64,000 bases of DNA from NCBI RefSeq assembly GCF_013402815.2, contig NZ_CP058601.1:2666001-2730000 (forward strand). The letters are read 5' to 3'. The stretch comes from Natrinema halophilum. Lineage in GTDB: Archaea; Halobacteriota; Halobacteria; Halobacteriales; Natrialbaceae. Both the position numbers and the translations under genes were made by a program. The notes beneath the pieces were generated by a model, which saw only the letters and a program-made list of their open reading frames with translations, ran no database searches and had not been told where the DNA came from. The first letter of the stretch is position 1. Each line of letters opens with the position of its first letter. Positions 33,515 through 44,700 of the stretch are shown piece by piece.

Positions 33515-34830
33515 CAGTCCCCTCCTTCGGCAGGAGCCTCGCCCCGCCTGCCGGTGAGGCCAGCCTCGGTGGCGACGCGTGCGATCTTCGGCTGGAACAC
33601 CCACGCCGAAAGCGCCACGATCGGGGTCATCGAGACGGCCACGACGGCGTAACCGACGTGGAGAGAGGGCAGATACGGTGCGGCATAGATCAACGGATAG
33701 ACGATACCGCCGAGGGTGCCGACGCCGCCGACCACACCCGCAACCGCGCCGGAGCTATTGGGGAACATCGCAGGCACCTGGGCGAAGATCGACCCCTCGG
33801 CGAGCGCACACGCAGTACCGACGAGGAATCCAGCGCCGACTGCGAGCAGCACTTCGCCGGAGAGCCCCGCAAGGGTCATCCCGAACATCGTCACGACCAC
33901 GAAACACAACGTGAGAAACGTCCACTGCTCGCGGTAGTGGCCGGTGAAAAACGGCAGGAGGTCTCGTTCGTTCCGCGCCACCCGGTCACTGACGTAGCCT
34001 CCGAGGGGCCGAAGCAACCCCGATGCGACCGAGAACGTCGCCGCGAACGTGCTCGCGAGCACGAGGTCGTTCGTGTCGAACCCCTCGCGGTAGTAGGTCG
34101 CGAGCCACCCGTTCATCGAAAGCTCGAGCCCGAACGTCATTACGTACGCGAGTGCGAGCACGACCGTGCCGTACCGCGTCGCGGTGTAGATCCAGCCGTC
34201 GAAGCTCGTGTTTTCGGCGGTCGCCTGTCGCTTCTCATCCGATCTGGCCGCGTCACCGAGGAGGTAGTACGCGAACGCGAGCAGTATCGAGACGATGCCG
34301 GTGTAAAAAAACGCCGCGCGCCAGTTCGTCTCGAACAGTGGGCCGTTCCACCCCTCCGCGAACACGCGGGGGAGGACGAGCGCACCGGCGGCCGCGCCGG
34401 CGTTTCCGATTCCAGCGTAGATCCCTTCGGCCGTCCCGAGTTGCTCCCGGGGGAACCACTCCGAGACGTGCTGGATGCCGATGACGAACGTAATGCCGGC
34501 GGTCGCGACCACGAGCCGCTCGACGAAAAAGACCGTATACGATCGCGCGAACGCACTCGCTATCGAGAACACGCCCACGTAGGTCAATACGATCCCGAAG
34601 ACGGCAGGTGCACCGTACCGGTCCGAGAGCCATCCGGTCACGATCCGGCCGAACGGGGCGAGCCAGATGGCCGCACTCGCGAGAATGCCGATGTCCGCAA
34701 GCGAGAGGCCGAACTCGTCCGCCATCTGGCCCGTAAACGGCGCGAACGAGAACCAGATCAGAAACGAGAAGTTGAACCCGACGGTGGCGAGCGCGAGCGT
34801 GCGGTACTTCGTCATTCTGACCAGGGTCAT
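33514..34830 (-). CDS. narK: Nitrate/nitrite transporter, NarK type (NasB)
   Basis: A 438-residue major-facilitator protein with about twelve helices. The nitrate/nitrite porter signatures are visible: [19 protein letters not shown] at helix 1, [15 protein letters not shown] after helix 2, [18 protein letters not shown] (helix 5 nitrate signature GxGNxG) and [17 protein letters not shown] (helix 11 signature). It imports nitrate or nitrite for assimilation by the adjacent nasA. The start could be 34830 or 34815. Gene order nasA-narK-mobA, with a 70-nt gap before it and a 3-nt overlap after it, supports one transcript. Confidence 0.95.
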   Translation of the reverse strand: MTLVRMTKYRTLALATVGFNFSFLIWFSFAPFTGQMADEFGLSLADIGILASAAIWLAPFGRIVTGWLSDRYGAPAVFGIVLTYVGVFSIASAFARSYTVFFVERLVVATAGITFVIGIQHVSEWFPREQLGTAEGIYAGIGNAGAAAGALVLPRVFAEGWNGPLFETNWRAAFFYTGIVSILLAFAYYLLGDAARSDEKRQATAENTSFDGWIYTATRYGTVVLALAYVMTFGLELSMNGWLATYYREGFDTNDLVLASTFAATFSVASGLLRPLGGYVSDRVARNERDLLPFFTGHYREQWTFLTLCFVVVTMFGMTLAGLSGEVLLAVGAGFLVGTACALAEGSIFAQVPAMFPNSSGAVAGVVGGVGTLGGIVYPLIYAAPYLPSLHVGYAVVAVSMTPIVALSAWVFQPKIARVATEAGLTGRRGEAPAEGGD

Positions 34831-34900
34831 CGAACAACCCCCTCGTTCTCGGTGAGGTCGGGAGTGTAGACTGGGCGTTGCGTGTGGGTTCTGCTGTCTC

Positions 34901-36976
34901 TCATAGTTCGGATGATGAGTTCTCGTGCTTCGATTGCGGCTGATCGGCGGGTGCGGTCAACCGGACCGCACACTGCTTGAAGTGCGGTTCCTTCGACTGC
35001 GGGTCCCGATCCGACAGCGTCAGTCGGTTGATGGCCGGATGGTGAATCGGCAGCCAGACCAGCCCCGCGGGGACGCCGTCGTCAGGGTCGATACGGGCGG
35101 TGACCGAACCGCGACGCGTCTCGATCGCGATTCGGTCGTCCACGACGTGGTCGCGGTGATCGCACACGGTGTCGGGATGGAGGCGGACGACGGGGGCTCG
35201 AGTCCCGACGCGCGAGCGGACACCGGTGTTGTACTCGTCGCCAGCACGGGCCGTGGTAAGCGTCAGCGGGTAATCGTCGTCGGTCGGTTCCGGCAACGGG
35301 TCCTGGCGACCCGTCGAAAACTGCGCGCGGCCGGACGCAGTCGGGAACGACCACGACTCGTCGTCGTAGTACCGGTACCCGCCCGCGGTCTCGGTGTCGG
35401 GGGCGGGCCACCGGACGGCGTGGCTCTCAGCGAGGCGCTCGTAGGTAATGCCCGAGCAGTCCGCGACGGTCCCCGCAGTGAGCGCCGTAAACTCCGCGAA
35501 CACGGCGGCCGGGTCGGGTGATGCGTCCGGGAAGAGGGATGGAAACAGCCGCGAGCCGATCGTCTGAATGATTTCGAGGTCGGAGCGCACACCACTCGGC
35601 GGTTCGGTTGCCGGCCGAATCCGGGATATCATCCGTTCCATGTTCGTGGTCGTCCCCGCGGACTCACCCCAGGTGGCCGCGGGCAACACGACGTCGGCGA
35701 GCGCCGTGGTTTCGGTTCGGAAGGCGTCTTGAGCGACCAGGAATGCATCTGCGAGCGTTTCACGCGCTCGGTCAGCGTCGGGCATCCCCGCGGCGGGGTT
35801 GGTCGCGACGGTCCAGATTGCCTCGACCGGGTCCGACTCGAGCAATCCGACTGGCCCCGGTCCGGGATCGTCAGGGAGCCGATCGACCGGAACCCCCCAG
35901 TGGTCCGCGACGACCCGCCGATGGTCGGGGTCCGCGAAGGGGCGCTGGCCAGGCCACGTACCCTTCGAGGAACAGATCCGGGTTCCCATCGAGTTGGCCT
36001 GCCCGGTCAACGAGAACGGACCGGTACCGGGTCGCAGGTTGCCGCTCGCCAGACACAGATCGATGAGCGCGCGAGCGGTTTCCGTCCCCTGGACGTGCTG
36101 GTTGACTCCCATTCCCCAGTAGATCAGTGCGTCGAGGTCGAGCGCGGCGGCGAGCAGTTCGATCGACTCCATCCCGACGCCAGCCGCCGTCGCGGCGGCC
36201 GCGGGCGATGGGAGGGACGGATACAGCGTCTCGAAGCCGTCCGTGGCCCGATCGACGAACGAGTGGTCGACGCGATTGGTCGCCACTAGATGTGCGAGGA
36301 CTGCTCGAGCGAGCGCGAGGTCCTTCCCTGGGTCGGGGGCGACGTGGTGGGTAGCGTTCGAGGCCGTTTCGGAGCGAACGGGGTCGACGACGACGATCTC
36401 GACCCCGTTCTCGTCGGCCGCCTGCTGTATCCACCGGAACAACACCGGGTGTGCAACAGCCGGATTCGCTCCCCAGATCACGTGGCGGTCTGCGTCGGGA
36501 ATATCCGCGTACGTACACGGCGGCGCGTCGCTCCCGAACGCCTGATAGTACGCCGTGACCGCACTCGCCATACAGAGGGACGTGTTGGCGTCGTAGTGGC
36601 GGGTACCGAACCCGCCGCGGGCGAGTTTCCCGAGCGCGTACGCGGCCTCGTTGGTCTGCTGGCCGCTCCCGAGTATCGCCACGGCGTCGGGGGTCCGGTC
36701 GTGGGCGATGCACAGCCCTTGCGTGGCGCGTGCGAGCGCGACATCCCACGTGGTCCGGACCAGTTCGCCGCCGTCGCGGACCAGCGGGCGCGTGAGCCAT
36801 TCACCGCCGGGATCTTTCGTCTCGCGGAGGCCGCGTGCACACGCCAGTCCCTCGGTGACGGGGTGAGCCGGATCGCCACGCACCGTGTCGACGCCAACGC
36901 CGATGTCTGCGCCTCGATGGATGTGACCGCACCCGACGGCACACCGCATGCACGTCGTCGGCACCCAGTTACTCAC
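34901..36976 (-). CDS. nasA: Assimilatory nitrate reductase, molybdopterin oxidoreductase (NasA)
   Basis: A 691-residue cytosolic molybdoenzyme without a Tat leader, as expected for assimilation. The N-terminal [4Fe-4S] site is [11 protein letters not shown] plus GLACARG. The core shows [32 protein letters not shown] (position of a Mo-coordinating cysteine), [17 protein letters not shown] and a [11 protein letters not shown] segment. The C-terminal pterin-binding domain includes [17 protein letters not shown] and [13 protein letters not shown]. It reduces nitrate to nitrite, probably with ferredoxin. Starts at a GTG (36976). Between the DUF6360-like gene upstream (60-nt gap) and the transporter downstream. 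Confidence 0.95.
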   Translation of the reverse strand: MSNWVPTTCMRCAVGCGHIHRGADIGVGVDTVRGDPAHPVTEGLACARGLRETKDPGGEWLTRPLVRDGGELVRTTWDVALARATQGLCIAHDRTPDAVAILGSGQQTNEAAYALGKLARGGFGTRHYDANTSLCMASAVTAYYQAFGSDAPPCTYADIPDADRHVIWGANPAVAHPVLFRWIQQAADENGVEIVVVDPVRSETASNATHHVAPDPGKDLALARAVLAHLVATNRVDHSFVDRATDGFETLYPSLPSPAAAATAAGVGMESIELLAAALDLDALIYWGMGVNQHVQGTETARALIDLCLASGNLRPGTGPFSLTGQANSMGTRICSSKGTWPGQRPFADPDHRRVVADHWGVPVDRLPDDPGPGPVGLLESDPVEAIWTVATNPAAGMPDADRARETLADAFLVAQDAFRTETTALADVVLPAATWGESAGTTTNMERMISRIRPATEPPSGVRSDLEIIQTIGSRLFPSLFPDASPDPAAVFAEFTALTAGTVADCSGITYERLAESHAVRWPAPDTETAGGYRYYDDESWSFPTASGRAQFSTGRQDPLPEPTDDDYPLTLTTARAGDEYNTGVRSRVGTRAPVVRLHPDTVCDHRDHVVDDRIAIETRRGSVTARIDPDDGVPAGLVWLPIHHPAINRLTLSDRDPQSKEPHFKQCAVRLTAPADQPQSKHENSSSEL

Positions 36977-37036
36977 GTCCCACCACGCCCCGATCGGGGA
37001 TTCGACTGCCCTCGCTCGTAGTGCGCGTCTGCAACG

Positions 37037-37333
37037 TCATCCCCTCCCGTTCGATGCGGCGTCACCTCGCTCGGCCGCCCGCGCGACCTCTCGTAACTCG
37101 GCTGCGAGCGTCCGCGCCTGCTCGGGCGACAGTGGAACGTAGTCCACGTGGTGTGGGAGGTGCTCGAGACCGCCGGGATCTAATTCCAGACCGAGCGAGA
37201 CCGTTGTCTCGTCCGCGGGGGAGGTCACGTCGAGCACGGCGATCGCGTCCTCCGCCCAGCTGTCCCCCTCGGACCGGGCGACGAGATGGTCGAACGTGGT
37301 GCAAGCCGTCACGTCGAGGTGGCGACCCTGCAC
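37037..37333 (-). CDS. Small protein of the nitrate cluster (DUF6360-like)
   Basis: A 98-residue acidic protein: VTACTTFDHLVARSEGDSWA, EDAIAVLDVTSPADETTVSL, a LELDPGGLEHLPHHVDYVPL region and an AEQAR-type helix (SPEQARTLAAELREVARAAE). The pattern matches a haloarchaeal family I recall as DUF6360. Such a small gene lies between nitrite and nitrate reductase genes here, only 2 nt from the nitrite reductase stop, so it is in the same operon. Function is unknown; a role in reductase assembly is speculation. Confidence 0.7.
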   Translation of the reverse strand: MQGRHLDVTACTTFDHLVARSEGDSWAEDAIAVLDVTSPADETTVSLGLELDPGGLEHLPHHVDYVPLSPEQARTLAAELREVARAAERGDAASNGRG

Positions 37334-37335
37334 GG

Positions 37336-39102
37336 TCAGTCACCCGTCTCGAGCGGCGTTCCGTCGGCCGCGGTGGGCGCGGGGCTCGATCCGTCGTCGA
37401 AGGGGTACCACGACTGCTTCGCGTCGCCGAGACACGGATCGTCGTAGCCCGAGACCTCCTCGGGTTCGGCGAGTTCGACGAGGGTCTCCTGACCGGTGGC
37501 GTCGACCCACTGGCGGAAAGTCTGTCCCTCCTCGCGGAGCGCGGCGAACGCCTCGACCAGATTGCGAACGAGTCCGGGCAGTTCGTCGGCGGGTACGCGC
37601 TGGCGAACCCACTCGATGAATGAGGGATTTTCGCCCATGCCGCCACCGAGACCGACGTCGACGGCCTCGACCATCTCGCCGTCCTTTCGGGCGCGCATGC
37701 CCTGGAGTCCGATGTCGGCGGTCATCGCCTGCCCGCAGTCGGCGGTACACCCAGAATAGTGTATTTTGATCCGCCCGACGTCGTCGGGAAGGTCGACGTT
37801 CTCGCCGAGCCACCGGAGCAGCCGTACCGTTCGGGCTTTCGTCTCGGTAAGCGCCAGCGAGCAGAATTCCGTCCCCGTACACCCCATCGTGCCCTGAACG
37901 AACGGGTTCGGCTCCGGGCGGTGGGTTTCGAGCAACGGCTCGGCGAGGAGTGCCGCAAGGTCGCCGTCGGAAACGTCCATGAGAAGCGGATTCTGTCGTC
38001 GCGTGAGCCGCACCTCGCCCGAACCGTACTCGTCGGCGAGGGTCGCGAGCTCGATCGCCTCCTCGGCGGGGAGTCGCCCCACCGGTACCGCGAGTCCGAC
38101 GTAGTTCTTGCCGTCTGCCTGATCGTAGACGCCGACGTGGTCGTGTGATCCCCGTTCAGTCGGCCGGCCTGCATTGTACGTGTAGCCGCCGCGGAAGTCA
38201 GTGCCGGCGCGCTCGAGTTCGAAGGCGAGGCGGTCGTCGAGCGCGTCACGAATCCCGTCCGTTCCGAGCTCGTCTACAAAAAAGCGCGAGCGGCTTTTCG
38301 AACGGTTCTCACGAGGTCCCTCTTCCAGGTAGTAGGTCACGAAGGCCCGCACCGTCTCGGCGGCGTGTTCGGGCCTGACGAAGAGATCGAGCGGCCGGGC
38401 TCGGCGGGGCTCGCGGCTGCCGAGTCCACCGCCGACGCGAACGTTGAATCCTCGCACCTCCGTGCCGTCGATGAACTTCCGTGCGGGTTCGAGTCCGATG
38501 TCGTTGATGGCGTCCTGGGCGCACCCCTGGCGACACCCCGAAACGGAAATATTGAATTTCCGCGGCATATTGGCCAGGTCGTCGTCGCCGCGGATATCTG
38601 CCTGAATATCGTCGAGGATGGTGCGCGTTTCGACGTACTCGTCGGCCTTGCCCGCGACCGGACAAGCCGATATGTTGCGCATCGTGTCCCCGCCGGCCGA
38701 CCGGGACGAAACCCCGACGGCTTCGAGTCGTTCCCAGATTTCGGGGACGTCCTCGAGTTTGAGCCAGTGGAGTTGAACGGACTGGCGGGTCGTGAGGTCG
38801 AGCCATGCGTCTCCGAATTCGGGGTTTTCGACCGGGCCGGTCGCGTAGTCGCGCGCGATTTCGCCGATCGCGCGCAGTTGACCGGGCTCTAAGACCCCTC
38901 CGCAGTTAGCCAATCGCAGCATAAAATACGATTCTTGGCCGTCGCGGTGGTGAAAGAGTCCCCAGAACTTGAACCGAGAGAACCACTTCTCGCGCTCGTC
39001 TTCGGGAATCGAGTCCCAGCCGCGTCGTGCGAACTCGAGGACCTTCTCGCGAACCTCGTTGCCGTACAGTTTCGCTTTCCACTCCTCTTTCTCGGAACTC
39101 AT
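37336..39102 (-). CDS. nirA: Ferredoxin-dependent assimilatory nitrite reductase (NasD/NirA)
   Basis: A 588-residue enzyme that reduces nitrite to ammonium with six electrons. It has the duplicated sulphite/nitrite reductase fold: ferredoxin-like half-domains at about 60-130 (RLANCGGVLEPGQLRAIGEI) and 330-400, and the siroheme/[4Fe-4S] cysteine motifs CTGTEFCSLALTETKA and IHYSGCTADCGQ. SACPVAGKADEYVETR and SGCRQGCAQDAINDIG are the paired motifs of the N-terminal half. Siroheme derives from the cobA product encoded 20 kb away. It is first in the leftward nitrate cluster; an AT-rich promoter region lies upstream. Confidence 0.96.
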   Translation of the reverse strand: MSSEKEEWKAKLYGNEVREKVLEFARRGWDSIPEDEREKWFSRFKFWGLFHHRDGQESYFMLRLANCGGVLEPGQLRAIGEIARDYATGPVENPEFGDAWLDLTTRQSVQLHWLKLEDVPEIWERLEAVGVSSRSAGGDTMRNISACPVAGKADEYVETRTILDDIQADIRGDDDLANMPRKFNISVSGCRQGCAQDAINDIGLEPARKFIDGTEVRGFNVRVGGGLGSREPRRARPLDLFVRPEHAAETVRAFVTYYLEEGPRENRSKSRSRFFVDELGTDGIRDALDDRLAFELERAGTDFRGGYTYNAGRPTERGSHDHVGVYDQADGKNYVGLAVPVGRLPAEEAIELATLADEYGSGEVRLTRRQNPLLMDVSDGDLAALLAEPLLETHRPEPNPFVQGTMGCTGTEFCSLALTETKARTVRLLRWLGENVDLPDDVGRIKIHYSGCTADCGQAMTADIGLQGMRARKDGEMVEAVDVGLGGGMGENPSFIEWVRQRVPADELPGLVRNLVEAFAALREEGQTFRQWVDATGQETLVELAEPEEVSGYDDPCLGDAKQSWYPFDDGSSPAPTAADGTPLETGD

Positions 39103-39456
39103 ACGTCGTCACCTGCTATACACCATTCGTCCACATTGTTGTTCGAAGAGTTCAACATCATACTTCAACGCCTGCTTAAGTGCACAATACATAGATTCAT
39201 AAACGTAATTGTTTATATATGTCCAGGAAATAACCTAGCAATCAAGTTTGCGGCAAATATACTACCGTGATTATCGTGTTTAAGGACATAAAACGACGAA
39301 AATTCCGGTCGTTATCGACAGTAAGCGGTGGACCCTCCGATCTGCACGGAGGTTGATCGGGTAGTAACCGTCGCGAGTCGATCCGACTACCGATTGAAAA
39401 AGCGATTCGGAAGCGAGTGGTCGGCGGCTGCAGTCACTCGACCGGCGGACCGACGA
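39103..39456. promoter_or_regulatory. Promoter region of the nitrate assimilation cluster
   Basis: No gene is supported. The stretch is strongly AT-rich from about 39170 to 39300. In the leftward orientation a box A-like CATATATAAACA lies at about 39208-39219, which would give a leader of roughly 80 nt to the nitrite reductase ATG. Other AT-rich boxes nearer the gene could also act. No known nitrogen operator was recognised. Confidence 0.45.
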
Positions 39457-39786
39457 TCAGTCCTCGGTCCAGTACATCAGGTTCTCCTTCGATCGCCCGC
39501 AGTTCGGACAATCGTCCGGAAGCCCGCCGTCGATCTCTCCCATTTCGCCACACTCCATACATCGCCACATTAACTCGGCCTCGCCGAATTCGTGCCCCGA
39601 TCGAGCGTGTTCGACGCTCATCCCCTCGACGCCGTCGCGCGTCGTCACGAAGAACCCAGCCCGATCGAATCCACGGACCTGCCCGAGTTCATTACCGTCA
39701 TCGTCGTAGACGACCTGGCCTGACTCTACGTCCAGAGCCTCCTCGACGGCTTCCTGTTCGCCCTCTCTGGCAGGTGTTTCTCCCAT
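39457..39786 (-). CDS. Small zinc-ribbon protein, paralogue 2 (DUF7130-like)
   Basis: A 109-residue protein with an acidic N-terminal extension (MGETPAREGEQEAVEEALDV), a beta domain (GQVVYDDDGNELGQVRGFDR) and the zinc ribbon RCMECGEMG plus CPNCGRSKENLMYWTED. It matches the 97-residue protein at 32447 along most of its length (SVEHARSGHEFGEAELMWRC here). The two paralogues sit at opposite ends of the nitrate cluster, transcribed in the same direction. Start at 39786. Function unknown; a rubredoxin-like or nucleic-acid-binding zinc ribbon is possible. Confidence 0.75.
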   Translation of the reverse strand: MGETPAREGEQEAVEEALDVESGQVVYDDDGNELGQVRGFDRAGFFVTTRDGVEGMSVEHARSGHEFGEAELMWRCMECGEMGEIDGGLPDDCPNCGRSKENLMYWTED

Positions 39787-40222
39787 GCGCGAAGACCACG
39801 CCGGCGACGCCGATAAAGACCACGCGCGCATTGTTCAAACGATTCGCACGGACGGTTCGACCGGTCGACCTGCGGGCACAACGTCGGTCCGAGAGCGACG
39901 ACTCCATTAGGAACGATCGTCGTTACGATCGTTAACTGTACTCACGGTAATAGAAAACAATATACATCCCCCGAATAGAGAGACGTAGCATGGTAGTTTG
40001 TCTCACCACACCTCTGTATGTCGGTGTCTCCTCCATTTCGGTCGTCGTACGGGAGCGGCTTTCGGCAGAACGGGAACCGGTCGATATCACAGGTCAGACC
40101 GACGGGAAGACTGAACGGCGTTCCGGACCGAAATCGCCATCGCTTCCGACGGAAGCCACCCCTGATTCCAAACCGGTAGCTCATACGTTGCGAGGCCATT
40201 GCAACGGGGACGTGATTCGATC
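39787..40222. other. Intergenic region with a 9-bp hairpin
   Basis: No gene is supported. At 39912-39933 there is a perfect inverted repeat AACGATCGT-CGTT-ACGATCGTT, about 126 bp upstream of the leftward zinc-ribbon gene. It could be an operator. An AT-rich patch (GAAAACAATATACATC) follows at about 39954-39969 and might be a promoter in either direction. The rest is GC-rich spacer up to the hydrolase gene. Confidence 0.45.
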
Positions 40223-41134
40223 ATGAGCGGGACCGGCGTCGCCACCATCGATGAGTGTCGAATCGCCTATCGGCGGGCGGGGACGAGCGGCCCGCCCGTC
40301 GTCCTCTGTCACGGTGCCGGTATCGACGATGCGACCGTTTCGTGGCGGCACACGATCGACGCCCTCGCGGACGACTACCGCGTTTACGGGATCGATTGGC
40401 CAGAATATGGAAACAGTACCGGAAACGTAACGCACACGATCGAGACGTACGTCGACGTCCTCGACGGATTCCTCGAGACGCTTCCAGACGAGCGCGTCTC
40501 GCTCGCCGGCATTTCGATGGGGGGCGGCGTCGCGCTCGGGTACGCACTGGCTAATCCCGACCGCGTCGAACAGCTAGCACTCGTCGATAGCTACGGACTC
40601 GGAGAACGGCTGCCAAGCGCCCTCCCGTGGAAGATGGTGGCCCAGTTCCCCGGGATGACCGAATTCGGGAAAATAGCCGCCAGCACTTCCCCCTCGAGCG
40701 TTCGCATGGTCCTCGATAATCTCGTCGCGGACGCCGACGCGTTGCCCGAACCCTTCATCGAGGACGTCAGGAAGAAGTTGATGGAACCGGGTTCGATACG
40801 GGCGTTCAAGGAATTCCAGGAAAACGAACTCTCCTTTAGCGGCCGCGTCGCGACGAACTTCGCCCCCCGTCTCGAGTCGGTATCGGTACCGACGCTCCTC
40901 GTCCACGGGAAGCAAGATCCCCTCGTCCCCGTCGAGTGGTCGGTGAGAGCGGCGGACCGCATCCCGGACGCCGAACTCGCGCTGATCGACGACTGCGGCC
41001 ATTGGACGCCTCGAGAGCGACCCGACCAATTAAACGAACGGCTCCAGGACTGGCTACCGGACGATCGCGGTGTGGCGAAACCGCAGTACACCAAGGCGGA
41101 GATGCCCGGCGTTACTCGAGTCGGGAGCGATTAG
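40223..41134 (+). CDS. Alpha/beta-fold hydrolase
   Basis: A 303-residue enzyme of the alpha/beta-hydrolase superfamily. It has VVLCHGAGIDDATVSW (oxyanion HG motif), GIDWPEYGNST, the nucleophile elbow LAGISMGGGVALGYA (GxSxG, catalytic Ser), the acid in LLVHGKQDPLVPVEW and the histidine in DDCGHWTPRERP. A lid region spans about residues 125-200. Esterase, lipase or haloalkane-type activities are all possible. Start at 40223, eight codons inside a longer frame. Not obviously linked to its neighbours. Confidence 0.9.
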   Translation: MSGTGVATIDECRIAYRRAGTSGPPVVLCHGAGIDDATVSWRHTIDALADDYRVYGIDWPEYGNSTGNVTHTIETYVDVLDGFLETLPDERVSLAGISMGGGVALGYALANPDRVEQLALVDSYGLGERLPSALPWKMVAQFPGMTEFGKIAASTSPSSVRMVLDNLVADADALPEPFIEDVRKKLMEPGSIRAFKEFQENELSFSGRVATNFAPRLESVSVPTLLVHGKQDPLVPVEWSVRAADRIPDAELALIDDCGHWTPRERPDQLNERLQDWLPDDRGVAKPQYTKAEMPGVTRVGSD

Positions 41135-41173
41135 ACGAGTTCGCAGCGAGTCACGCAATAACGGCGGTATCGG

Positions 41174-41680
41174 TTGCGTTTCGTGGGTCTCCCGTTTGCC
41201 GAGGTCTGTGTACCGGCGTCACGGCGACTCTCGAGCGTTCCCTCGGAAACCAGGTTCGCAACGCCGTGGGTTCTCGGATCTATCGGTCTGGCGATCATCG
41301 CAATCGTCGGGACGAGCGCTCTGTTCTCGCTGCCACTTGTTGGACGGTTCGCCGGATTCGTGGGATTCGCCGTCCTCTTTCTCGCGTCCACCGTCGTCTT
41401 TCTCCCGCTGTACTACGTCCCCTTGCGGTCGGTGACTACTCCGTCGGCCGCGCTCCCGAAAGCCCTCGTGACCGCGTTCGGCTGGCCACTCGTCCATACC
41501 GGCCCACTACTACACTACTACACCGCCAACGCCAGCCGGTACGCGATCTACGGTGTGCTCAGCGGGTTCAGCATCATCCTCACGAGCCTCTATTTGGCCG
41601 CCGTCCTACTCATGGTCGGAATCGCCGTCAACGCGACGCTCGAGGACGAAAGACGGGTTACAAATCTCCGCGCAGACTGA
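41174..41680 (+). pseudogene. C-terminal fragment of a YihY/BrkB-family membrane protein
   Basis: The frame encodes about 168 residues with three or four helices: TPWVLGSIGLAIIAIVGTSA, GFVGFAVLFLASTVVFLPLY and YAIYGVLSGFSIILTSLYLA. The segments LPKALVTAFGWPLVHTGPLL and YTANASRYAIYGVLSG match the C-terminal half of YihY/BrkB (formerly RNase BN-like) proteins, which are normally 250-400 residues. No ATG or GTG precedes the conserved region (the frame opens with TTG), and the N-terminal helices are not found upstream in any frame. It is most likely a truncated relic. Confidence 0.6.
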
Positions 41681-41786
41681 GTTTCACCGAGGGCGATTGC
41701 GAGCACAACGGACGTGTCCGCGTCGAGCCCCAGCGGATCGAACGACCCGTTTTATCGAATCCGTCACTCGCTTAACGACAGTGGGG

Positions 41787-44700
41787 TCACCGATCGGAAT
41801 CGGTCGTCGCGGGAAGGGTAAAGGAAAACGTCGATCCCTTTCCGGGTTCGGAGTCGACCCAGATCTCTCCGTCGTGGCGCTCGACGATCCGCTTGCAGAG
41901 CGCGAGTCCGATGCCGGTGCCGCTGTACTCGTCGCGGTTGTGTAGTCGATCGAAGACCGTGAATACGCGATCCTGGTTGTCGGGATCGATCCCGATTCCC
42001 TCGTCTGCGACCGAGATCAGCCACTTCCCGTTTCGGCGTTCGGCACTGACGTGGACGCGTGGTGGCTCGTCACCGCTGTAGGTGATCGCGTTCGACAGCA
42101 GGTTCTGAAACACCTGGCGGAGCTGGCCGGGATCGCCCTCGACGTGAGGGAGGTCCTCGGTGGTGATCTCGGCGCCGCTCTCCTCGATCTGTAGCTGCAG
42201 GTCCGCGAGCACGTCCTCGAGGACGGCGTTTAGATCCAGCGTTTCGAACGGTTCGCCCCGCGTCTCGACCCGGGAGTACTCGAGGAGGGCGTCGATCATC
42301 TCGCGCATCCGCTCGGCGCCGTCGACCGCGAATTCGAGGAACTCTTCTCCGTCGTCGTCGAGGGCATCGCCGTAGCGGCCTTCGATGAGCGAGAGATAGC
42401 TCGTGACCATCCGCAGCGGTTCCTGCAGGTCGTGGGAGGCCGCGTAGGCGAACTGTTCCAACCGCTCGTTGGACTCCTCCAGTTTGCGCTCGTACTCCCG
42501 CCGTTCGGTGACGTCTTGGACGACGAGCATCCCCGCGTACACCTCGTCGTCGGCGTCCCTGACGGGCAGGGTCTGATTGTACAGGTGCCGGCCGGAGTAC
42601 TCGGCCTCGAAGGTGTTCGTCTCCCCCTCTAGCGCGGCGTGGAAGTACGGTTCAACCTCCTCGATGATGTCGTCCGGATAGAGCTCGCGGATGCTGTGGC
42701 CGATCCGGTCCTCGGGATCGACGCCTTGCGCTTGCATGAGTTGACCGCCCACGGCCGTGTAGCACAGGTCCTCGTCGAACAATCCTACCGCTCCGTTGGG
42801 GAAATCCTCCGCGAGCGTCCGGTAGCGCCGTTCGGACTCCTCGAGGGCGCGCTCGCGCTCCTTGCGCTCGGTGACGTCCTCGGCGATACCGATGACGCGC
42901 TCTCTCCCCTCTTCTCGAACGTAACCGGCCCGGACGTCGAGCCATCGGACCTCACCGTCGGGCCGAACGATGCGATACTCCTCGTCGAACCCCTCGTCCG
43001 GCACGGCGGCGTACGATCGCTCGACGCGTTCGCGGTCGTCGGGGTGGACCGCCTTGAGGAACGTGGTGGGATCGTCGTACACCGACTCCCTGTCGCGGTC
43101 CCAGATCGCTTCGTAGGCGGGATTGATGTGCAGGATCTCCCGCGTTTCGGGGTCGGAGATCCAGACCATCTCGTCGAGGTTCTCTGCGAGCATCCGGAAC
43201 TTCGCCTCGCTCTCTTCCAGGGCCCGCTCGCGCTCCTTTCGCTCGGTGATGTCTCGGCCGATGCCTGCCAGCACCGAGTCCCCGTCCGGGTCCTCGAGCG
43301 CCGACGCGACGAACTCGTAGGGGACGCGCTCGCCGTCCCGGCTGATCAGGCCCGCCTCGACCTGTGCGCTCCCGGTGTCGAACGCCTCGGCGATGGCGTC
43401 TTCGACCGCCTCGCGGTCCTCCTCCGCGATTGCGTTCAGGGCCGGCAACGACGTGATCTCGTCGTCCGAGAAGCCGGTCACCTCGTCGACGCTCTCGTTC
43501 CACCGCTGAATGGTCCCCTCCGCATCGATCACGTAGAACATGTCGTCGATCGCGTCCAGGATCCGGTCGGTGTACTCCCGGTACCGCTCTAGGTCGCGCT
43601 CGTACCGACGGCGCTCGGTGTCGTCCTGGACGACGAGCATGCCCGCGTCGACCTCGCCGGCGGTGTTCTCGATCGGGAGGGCGTTCGCGTGCAGGTACCG
43701 GCCGCGGTACTCGATCTCGAAGGAGTTGGCGTCGCCCTCGAGCGCTGCGTCGAAGTACGGTTCGATCTCGTCGAGGAGGTCGTCGGGGTGGAGCTCGCGG
43801 ATGCTGCGCCCGATCCGATCCGCCGGATCCACGTCGAGTGCGTTCAGGAGTTGCCCGCCGACGGCGGTGTATCTCAGGTCCTCGTCGAACAGCCCCACCG
43901 ATCCGTCGGGGAAGTTCTCGACCAGCGTCCGGTAGCGGCGCTCACTCTCCGCGAGTTTGTGCTGGGTTTCGACGTGCTCGGTAATGTCCTGCGACATCCC
44001 GAGCGCGGCGAAGACGTCTCCGTCCTTGTCCCGGACCGGCACGACCTGAAGCTGGTAGACGCGACCATCGGCTTCGAGCTCGAACGCGCTGGAATCCCCC
44101 TCGAATGCAGCCTCGTAGCACGGGACGAGTCCGTCGGCCAGTTCCGTCGGCAGGATCTCTCGGACCGGCTGTCCCTCTACCTCCTCGGCCGTGGCGCCCA
44201 CCGCGTCGGGAGGGGTACCGCCGACGGTCCGATAGCGGAGGTCCTCGTCGACGAGCGCCACCGCCCCGTTGGGGAAGTGCTCGACCAGGGCCCGGTAGCG
44301 CTGCTCGGACTCCTCGAGGGCGCGTTCGCGCTCCTTGCGCTCGGTGACGTCGCGGTCCGAGACGATGATCGACACGACCTCGCCGTCGTCGGTGACCGGG
44401 CGAAAGTAGCCGCTGAGGACGTATCGCCGTCCGTCGGGGCGGGTGAGGTCGGCCTCGAAGTCGACGTACTCGCCGGCCGCCGCCCGCTCGACCCACTCCC
44501 GGACATCGTCCTGAACCCCATCATCGCCCCACCAGGGCGTCTCCCAGAACGGATCGCCGGTCACGTCCTCGAGATCGGCGTCGACGTACTCCATCGCCGT
44601 CTCGTTGATGTCGACGACTGTTCCGTCGGGCTCGAGCAGGCCGATCAGGATGTTCGGATCCTCGAAAATGGCCTGGTATCGGCGTTCCTTCCGCCGCAGG

